From Rhytidiadelphus loreus (Eukaryota > Streptophyta > Bryopsida > Hypnales > Hylocomiaceae), in the NCBI GenBank assembly GCA_947034895.1, contig OX344761.1, positions 77,809,839-77,873,838 on the forward strand: a stretch of 64,000 bases of DNA, in the 5' to 3' direction. Made by a program: the position numbers and the translations under genes. A model generated the notes under the pieces. That model was not told the DNA's origin. It saw only the letters and a list, made by a program, of their open reading frames with translations, and did not search any database. Of this stretch, positions 57,693-64,000 are shown piece by piece. Numbering within the stretch: position 1 is the stretch's first letter; the number at the start of each line of letters is the position of its first letter.

Positions 57693-58335
57693 AAACAAAA
57701 TTTGGACATGTTGTGGTACAAGTAATATACTTACCTAAAATAAATTTTTAAATTTTTAAAAATAGTTTAAAAATAGTTTAAAATTTTTTAATTATCTAAT
57801 CAAATTTAGTAGTGAAAAAGAACTCTTCATACCACTCAAATTTTCAAGAATTTTTAGTACATAGAATGAAAATTCTTTTTATAAATTTTCTTATAAGAAT
57901 TTTAAAATTTTAAAAACATTATTGAGTGAAATATTATTGTCTGCAATATGACTCTAAAATTTCATGTTTTTTATAATTCGCTCCAAAAGTCTCTAAAAAA
58001 TGTATTAAATACTTACAAGATTATTTTCATGACTTTTAGGAGCTTTTGGAGTGAGTTATAAGAAACATAACTATGTAGAGGTTTATTTTTGTTAATGATA
58101 TTTCACTCAATAAAAATTTGACTTTTGTGGCATTTTTACCAAAAAATTCCTGATAGAATTCTCATTCTACTAACTTACTAAAGAATCTTGAAAAAATATT
58201 CTTGTATTAAAAGTTATTTTCACTAATAAATTTGATTAAGTTCTTAAGAAATAAAAAAATTGTTTAATTTTAAAAAAATCATTTTATATTAGTGTGTTAT
58301 TTGAACTTCAACATGCCCTAAATTTGGTGAAAAAA
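57693..58335. mobile_element. Long foldback element, copy 2
   Basis: Shares motif order with 15640-16295 (AACAAAATTTGGACATGTTG, ATTGAGTGAAATATTATTG, GAGTGAGTTATAAGAA, ATATTTCACTCAATAAAA). It is self-complementary around about 58010. It lies about 280 bp upstream of the FabZ start. Confidence 0.75.
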
Positions 58336-59599
58336 CATAATTTTCAATTATTTATAATAATTTTTTAAGTATATGAATACTTATGAGAGTCATTGTATGA
58401 CTCAACTTCTTAAGAACCAAGGGTCTAGATTTCTCAAATTGTGAAAGATGCATTATAAAATGTAACTTAGAATAATAATTTAGTGATGGCTCTCACACAA
58501 TAGTTGTAAAATTTGATCTATTGATCATATCTATATGGTTAAATCAACTAGTGCACTAATCAAATTTCTTCAATTAAATTTGAAGCCAAAAGTTGAAAAT
58601 TCTTTCTAAATTTGATTGTAGATTGAATACTTGTGATTTTTGCAAGAATTTCCTTAAGTCTAAAATGTTAAGTTCTAATCAAAGTGATTTTTGAAGACTT
58701 TTATTTTACTTTCCTATTCAAATTGTTTCAAAGGGATCATTTTCTAAACTGAAAAGGCTATTTTTTGATGCCATACTTGGTAGCAACTTTAGAATTATAG
58801 AATATTCTTTTGGCAAAGTCTTTAAAATCTATATTATACAAAATATTATAGAATTCACACAAAAATCTTCAAAAAAAAGCAATGGATGAAAAAATTACAT
58901 TTTGTGTGCTTGGGATGCATGTCTACTCATTCGTTTTCCAAAATTTGAACATTGAGTCTTTAAAATAAAGGGTTAAGTGATTGTATGTACTTCTTGAAGT
59001 GTTAGATTGGACTGTAGACATTTCATTTTTTCCTTATTTTTTTAAAGCATTTTTATTTTCATCATAAACATCAAAATATAGTGCAGGTGAGTTAAAGAAG
59101 AAGAATTTTGTATACATGACCCATATTTGAACTCCATAGTCTTCACACTAATAAATTATAAATCCCTCCTTTTCCAAGACATTGAACTCTAGATTTGCTA
59201 TAGTACAACATTGTTTAATGTACAAGAAATGTAGATGAGAATTAAAAAAATTAAAATATATGCATCACAAATGCATTAAATAAATGCATTGCAAGAGGAG
59301 TAGAAATATACTATAGTATACACTCTTGTGTGTATTGTAAGAATTACAAAATTTGGTACAATATTGAACATGCAAAATCTTTGATTGTTTGATTAAGGAT
59401 AAACAATATCAAACTTGTACCATGCCCATACCATCTGTAAGGATGGAAATGATTTACTTTAGCATCTCATTAGATGATACATCTTTAGTTTAAATTTGGT
59501 CTTGCCAAGGTTAGTGCAAACAAGGATGATCAAAAGCATATGTTAACATATTTAGTTGGAAATACAACTAGGACTATGGAGAGTGTGAGCACCAAACAA

Positions 59600-59640
<41 letters not shown>

Positions 59641-60179
59641 CTTGAAGCCTCATAGAAGTTATTCATCAATCCATATCCTCAAATGTTCTAAGAGTGTTTC
59701 CTTGAAAATTCTTAAATTTTAAATCCCTATAAGCTCAAATTAAAGATATTGAGATTTTTTTTTAAATCATAATAAAGTGAATAGTGACTCCACCAATTGA
59801 AATATCAATATCATTGATTTATGTGGATACTTTTTTCTTCTTTCTATTGATATCTCACATGATTACATTAATTAAGCTTCTTTAATACTAAACTAGTGTT
59901 TTTTTGCCCAAGGTGAACCACCACCCTCGCTCATCCTCCAAAGTCATTCTAGAGGTGCATGTATCAAAAAGCCCCCTATTTTATGCATGATTAATTTATC
60001 TTCTACAACTCTCCTAACTGATTGGGGGCCTTTGATTGCAAATATGAGTTCAAATTTTGCAAATTTTATCGGCTGAAATACAATTTTCAAAACATTCATC
60101 TCCCACCTAGTAGCCTTTTGGAGTCCAATTTCACGTGATGGATGCTTCTGGCCTAAACCCTTCAATTAAAAGGTGACTA
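58336..60179. other. AT-rich DNA with (TA)n and a repeat fragment
   Basis: A TA microsatellite occupies 59604-59638. 59900-60090 carries GGGGGCCTTTGATTGCAAAT, ATGAGTTCAAATTTTGC and AAAAAGCCCCCTATTTT, related to 46843-47265 and 37300-37460. Nothing else is recognisable; short ORFs are scattered and motif-free. Confidence 0.5.
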
Positions 60180-60885
60180 ACTGAATCCCGCAAAAGTCAC
60201 TAATTTCAATTAGCGAAAGTGACTAATCCCGCACCCATATTCAGAAATTCAAATGGTAATGCTCCTGTGAGTCTCGCGCCAAACGAAATCAGTTGTGATT
60301 TCCGTTTCCATTCTCCTAATTTCTCGAGTAAGTCTCCGAAAGATCGATTGTCGCAGGGTAAACGTGCAGCATGATTTCGATGAATTAGGTCTGAAAAGTG
60401 TGCTGCCGACTGAAGGAAGGCGTATTGAATTCCATCAAGATTTGCGCGCGGTCTTTGAATGCGTAGTGAAGATTTGGATCTGCAATCTGGTTCGGTTTTG
60501 GAGTCATTAGGGTTTGAAGGTGATATGCTTGGAATAGGCTGGTGAGGAACGACGAGAGCAGAGGATTTTATCAAGCTTGTCTGTGGATGTTAGAAGCAAA
60601 CTAATTTCATGAAAAATTTCTCTTGAAATTTCGAAAATTCTTTCGATGTGCACAATTCGACCTTTGATTTAGGAGAGGTTTGAATTTTTGTGTTTGATAT
60701 TTCCTGTGTCTGGAATGGTACGTTATCACCGGAGGGTGGAGATCGGGTGTAGCGAAATGGTGCGTAGCGGTCGATTGCTTTAATTGAGATTGATTGTGAG
60801 GTAGGGCGACGGTGGAGAGGATGGTCCTTATTTGAGTGATTTTGAGGAGAGGAGGATTTGAAGGAAGGACGGAAGAGGAGGAGCT
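60180..60885 (+). promoter_or_regulatory. Upstream region / 5' leader of the unknown gene at 60886
   Basis: Composition rises above the flanking AT-rich DNA. A purine-rich stretch (GGAGAGGATGG, GGAAGGACGGAAGAGGAGGA) leads directly into ATG 60886. ORFs here on both strands (60206-60574 minus, 60295-60510 plus) overlap each other and lack domains. Confidence 0.45.
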
Positions 60886-63391
60886 ATGGACGTAGGATCT
60901 GCAGCTGCATTATATGCAGGGTCGGTGTTGGTGAAGAAGACGTTCGAGGCTGTGGCGCAGCGCTCTCTCTCTTCACTCTTCACGCGGCTTCATGTTCGGT
61001 TCCGTGGCCAGATTGAGATACAGGTTTGAATTTTTGGCTGTGCTTGGCGCAGTGTCACTGCAGTCTGATTTGCAGAAGTTTTGAAGTGAAGAGGAATTAT
61101 TATTGTTTCCCAGCACCTTGTCGTCGCTTGTACGATTTTCGTGAATGTGAATAACTGAATTTGGACGGGTTGTGTGTGTGAAGCTCTATCGTGAATTCTT
61201 ACTATTGAGTTGTTCCGTGCAGCTCCAAGTGCTGCAGAAGGAGCTTGAATCCCGGCTTCAAGTAAGCCTTCAATTTCGCTTTTGGATTGAGTTCGGTGTA
61301 CTGTTTGATTGGCTTTCTTCTTTGTGTGGCAGCATGTCAATAGGTGTCTTGAGTGCTTGGTTCCATCGAGGGTCGTTAAGGTCGTCAACGCTGCCATCGC
61401 TATGAATCGGAATTCTAGTGTGCTTCATCATAAAGCCTTCTCTGCATTTAGACGATGGTTGGTACAATTATTTGTTTCGTTTGTTGCTTTAATCAAGTTG
61501 CTGACATGACTAGGGTTTAACGATTCTAATCCTTTTCCATCGAGCTTGCAGGTTCTGAGCCTACCAGTCGACATGTGCGTGCAGTATGTGCTCCATGGCA
61601 ACACAGCACTTCAGGTGTGTGTGTGACTGCAGTTCTGAATCTTCACATTGCTCAAATACATCTGGAACGTAGTGCATGGGCAACGTAGAAACACAAACTT
61701 AAGGTGTCCTTTTCCATGGAATTATTGGGTAGGATTTATTTTCAAACCTGATTGACTTTCTTTTCTATGGTTTGGACTGAAATCAGGGTGCTTTAGACAT
61801 GGCACTTCGAGTCATCAACGACATTGTGAGTTTTCAAGAAGAGCTTGAGGCACAGACTTACAATGAGGTGCGTAATAGCTCCCCTTTATCAATGAGTGAA
61901 TTTTAATACTAGGTAGGTCACAGAAGGCTGTCAAACTTTAGAAACTGATTTTTTGGGTTTATTGCAGAGCATTGTCAAAACTTCACAAGCTGATGCAGTT
62001 GCGCGGTTACAGAGTTTCATGACACGGTATGTCATTGCATTGTGCCACAGAGAGTGCCTTCGTTACTTGTATTATAAAAGTTTTAAGATTTCCATGTCTG
62101 TGCATAACACACGCCTGCCCATATGTTCGTGGATGTAGATTGGACTCGATCTTGCCTTATCTTTCGATGGCTGTCAATGCTGTCTCCCTTCTAAGAGTAG
62201 CAGACTCAGGTTTGTCGCCTTCAAGACTGATGGAGTCTAGTCATTTGGTAAGCATTATGCAGAGCTGTTCCGAAATTTTGAATTATTGATTTTTTGATCA
62301 TATGTGAGCTATAGTCCACGTTCAGTCAAATGCCATGTTAGAAGTTGTGTAGTCTTGTTGCAAGGTTTGAGCAGCAGTGTCAGTTAGTCTGTCGTTCATG
62401 TATGCCTCTTTAATATCTCAGCTCATTGTCGTGTTTAAGACTTTCCATTGTTTCATTGCTTTGCAACTTGTCTGCAAACACCAGATTCGTACAGCCAGTG
62501 GTAGGCAAGGGACAGTGATCAATCTTCGTGCTAAGCTGTACAAGTACGAGACGAAGTTGACATTGCCACGTTGGCAAGAGAAAATGATAAGATGTTGTGT
62601 AACTCTGAAACAAGCTTCTACAGTACCTGGTCTGGGAAGTAGCGAGTTTGAGCTCTCTATCACAAATGTAAGTCTCCGAATGAATAGTGGGTTTTGTTGT
62701 CGCCTTAGTTTGCATGTATTTTTATTGCCGATTATTGATTCTCGTGAAAGAACCTTAAGGGAATGGTTGACAGGAAGAAGAACCTGAAGCTGAAGACCTC
62801 CCTACATGCCTTCGCCTTCCAATGTCGGACATCTCTGCTGTTGGTTTGCCCCTTTCCTCCCTCATGAGCAAGATGTGCGACCTAAGTGAACCGAGTATCA
62901 CGTCAAATGAATACAACTATTTGTTTCAACTTGCTTGGTTGTATCAAGATCGAGAGAGCACTGGTAATTGTAATTGAGCGGTTTTCAACATAGTCGCTGG
63001 GGGTTTGGATGTTTGGGGAGTCAGGCTCATCGACGCTGCATGTTCTAGGACTTGGTCAGCATGAGTTAGAAGCTGTCTTACTGGTGAATACGTTGGTTTC
63101 TTCAAGCTCATCACACATGCAAGGTGAGTCGTTCATTACTGGCCTCCCTAGTTTAATTATCACGTTCATGAAACATATTCGGCATTTTTGTATGGTAAGT
63201 TACCATGAAAATGGAAATTCAGTAGTTCTTACTTTTGTTTCTTTGTGGGGTAGTTGCTTCCACTAACCGTGAATTGTGATACCAGTACAGATTGTGCTAC
63301 TAGATTTGGAAAGTATTATGATGGATTCATGGAAATTGTGAAATTGAAAACACCAGTGTCTCGCAAAGCCAATGAAAATTGCCTGAGATGA
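60886..63391 (+). CDS. Unknown 396-aa mainly helical protein, 11 exons
   Basis: Exons: 60886-61023, 61223-61261, 61333-61461, 61552-61614, 61787-61867, 61968-62026, 62139-62247, 62485-62667, 62774-62963, 63025-63123, 63291-63391. All introns are GT-AG and the frame closes at TGA 63389-63391. I do not recognise the family. The N terminus (MDVGSAAALYAGSVLVKKTF) is hydrophobic and could anchor or target the protein. A coiled-coil-like stretch follows (LQVLQKELESRLQ), then CLECLVPSRVVKVVNAAIAM, helices with FQEELEAQTYNE, LPYLSMAVNAVSLLRVADSG and SPSRLMESSHL, a more beta-like segment (GTVINLRAKLYKYETKLTLP) and an acidic EEEPEAED patch. The acceptors of exons 10 and 11 are the least certain; the gene might continue to the right of 63391 if exon 11 is spliced differently. 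Confidence 0.72.
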
Positions 63392-64000
63392 TGAAGACGA
63401 GAAATTAACAAATCTAGTTGTGGCTATATTGCAGAGGCTAATAGAGACGGCTCTGCAAGTGCTTCTCTTCAGGTTCTCTTTGTCGCCTTGGGATTTGGAT
63501 CTAAGTTGTGAAGTGTTTCCGTGTACCATGATGTAGACTTTGCTAGTGCATCTGTCGGTAGTTGTTCTGCACGCTCCTCCTTTAGGTTTTGTTATTGAGC
63601 CTTTCTTTGAGATCTTGAAATCAAAATTTCTTTGGTCGTATTGGCTTTGGATTCAAGTCCTCCGTATTCCTATCGTGAAGAAGAGGACCGTACACGGTAA
63701 AGTAGTTGCACAGACCAGATTTTCATAATTGTTTGTCTGTGTATGTAACTGAATTTTTTTGAACACCGTGGTGATCTGCAGGACACGAACTACTATGCTA
63801 TTCAGGTATGTAGATGCGTATCTTACATCGAGGCAAATGTTTGAGTACAGGAGTACAGGATTACTCTGTAAGAAGAGGGAATGTTTGAAATTTTTTTGTT
63901 TTATTTGTGGCTCTGGTTTGGAGCATTCTGACTCTTGAAAAAGAAGTCCAATGGATCTACACGCAAATAATGGATCTTCGTCAATGCGAAGCATGTATAG
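63392..64000. other. 3' flank of the unknown gene to the window edge
   Basis: No motif-bearing ORF. A polypyrimidine-AG followed by an open stretch (AGGCTAATAGAGACGG near 63435) and the ORF at 63540-63728 could be parts of an alternative 3' exon, but I cannot show continuity. Confidence 0.4.

Overview
This window reads as nuclear DNA of a land plant. The genes are split by many short introns. Several products carry plastid, mitochondrial or secretory leaders (plastid FabZ, a TMEM14/FAX-type fatty-acid exporter, an organellar bacterial-type topoisomerase I). Telomere-type CCCTAAA/TTTAGGG motifs occur in introns, and long AT-rich gaps are filled with non-coding transposon remnants. A bryophyte or other early-diverging land plant is my best guess from the overall style. 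That is inference only; nothing here fixes the species.

Genes, left to right. 2.5-3.3 kb: decayed reading frames ending in a SWIM zinc finger, probably transposon-derived. 6.7-8.5 kb (minus): a secreted thioredoxin-fold (DsbA-like) protein. 9.0-10.8 kb (plus): a 211-aa conserved-looking helical protein of unknown function, divergent from the previous gene. 12.3-14.2 kb (plus): a TMEM14/FATTY ACID EXPORT family plastid protein. 20.1-21.6 kb (plus): one intact 506-codon gag-protease ORF with no pol downstream. 22.8-33.4 kb (plus): a 22-exon gene for a type IA DNA topoisomerase of about 1,010 aa. 48.2-50.0 kb (plus): an F-box protein. 56.1-57.4 kb (minus): plastid 3-hydroxyacyl-ACP dehydratase FabZ. 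60.9-63.4 kb (plus): an 11-exon gene of unknown function. FabZ and the FAX-type protein would both act in plastid fatty-acid supply, but they lie 42 kb apart and nothing suggests co-regulation.

The gaps (0-6 kb, 14.2-20 kb, 33.5-47 kb, 51-55 kb, 57.5-60 kb) are AT-rich and built of interspersed repeats. The dominant family is 0.75-0.93 kb long, starts and ends near CCCCTNAAGG, and is flanked by TTAA. At least seven copies are delimited at both ends, one of them carries a second TTAA element nested inside it, and two more lie in topoisomerase introns. There are also hairpin (foldback) elements, a CATTAGA-type MITE family, a Tourist-like MITE in a topoisomerase intron, and a 1-2 kb repeat present twice in inverted orientation. 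I see no intact transposase, tRNA, rRNA, CRISPR array or bacterial operon.

Exon boundaries were built by hand from GT-AG (twice GC-AG) signals, reading-frame continuity and family resemblance. They should be treated as gene models, not transcript evidence.
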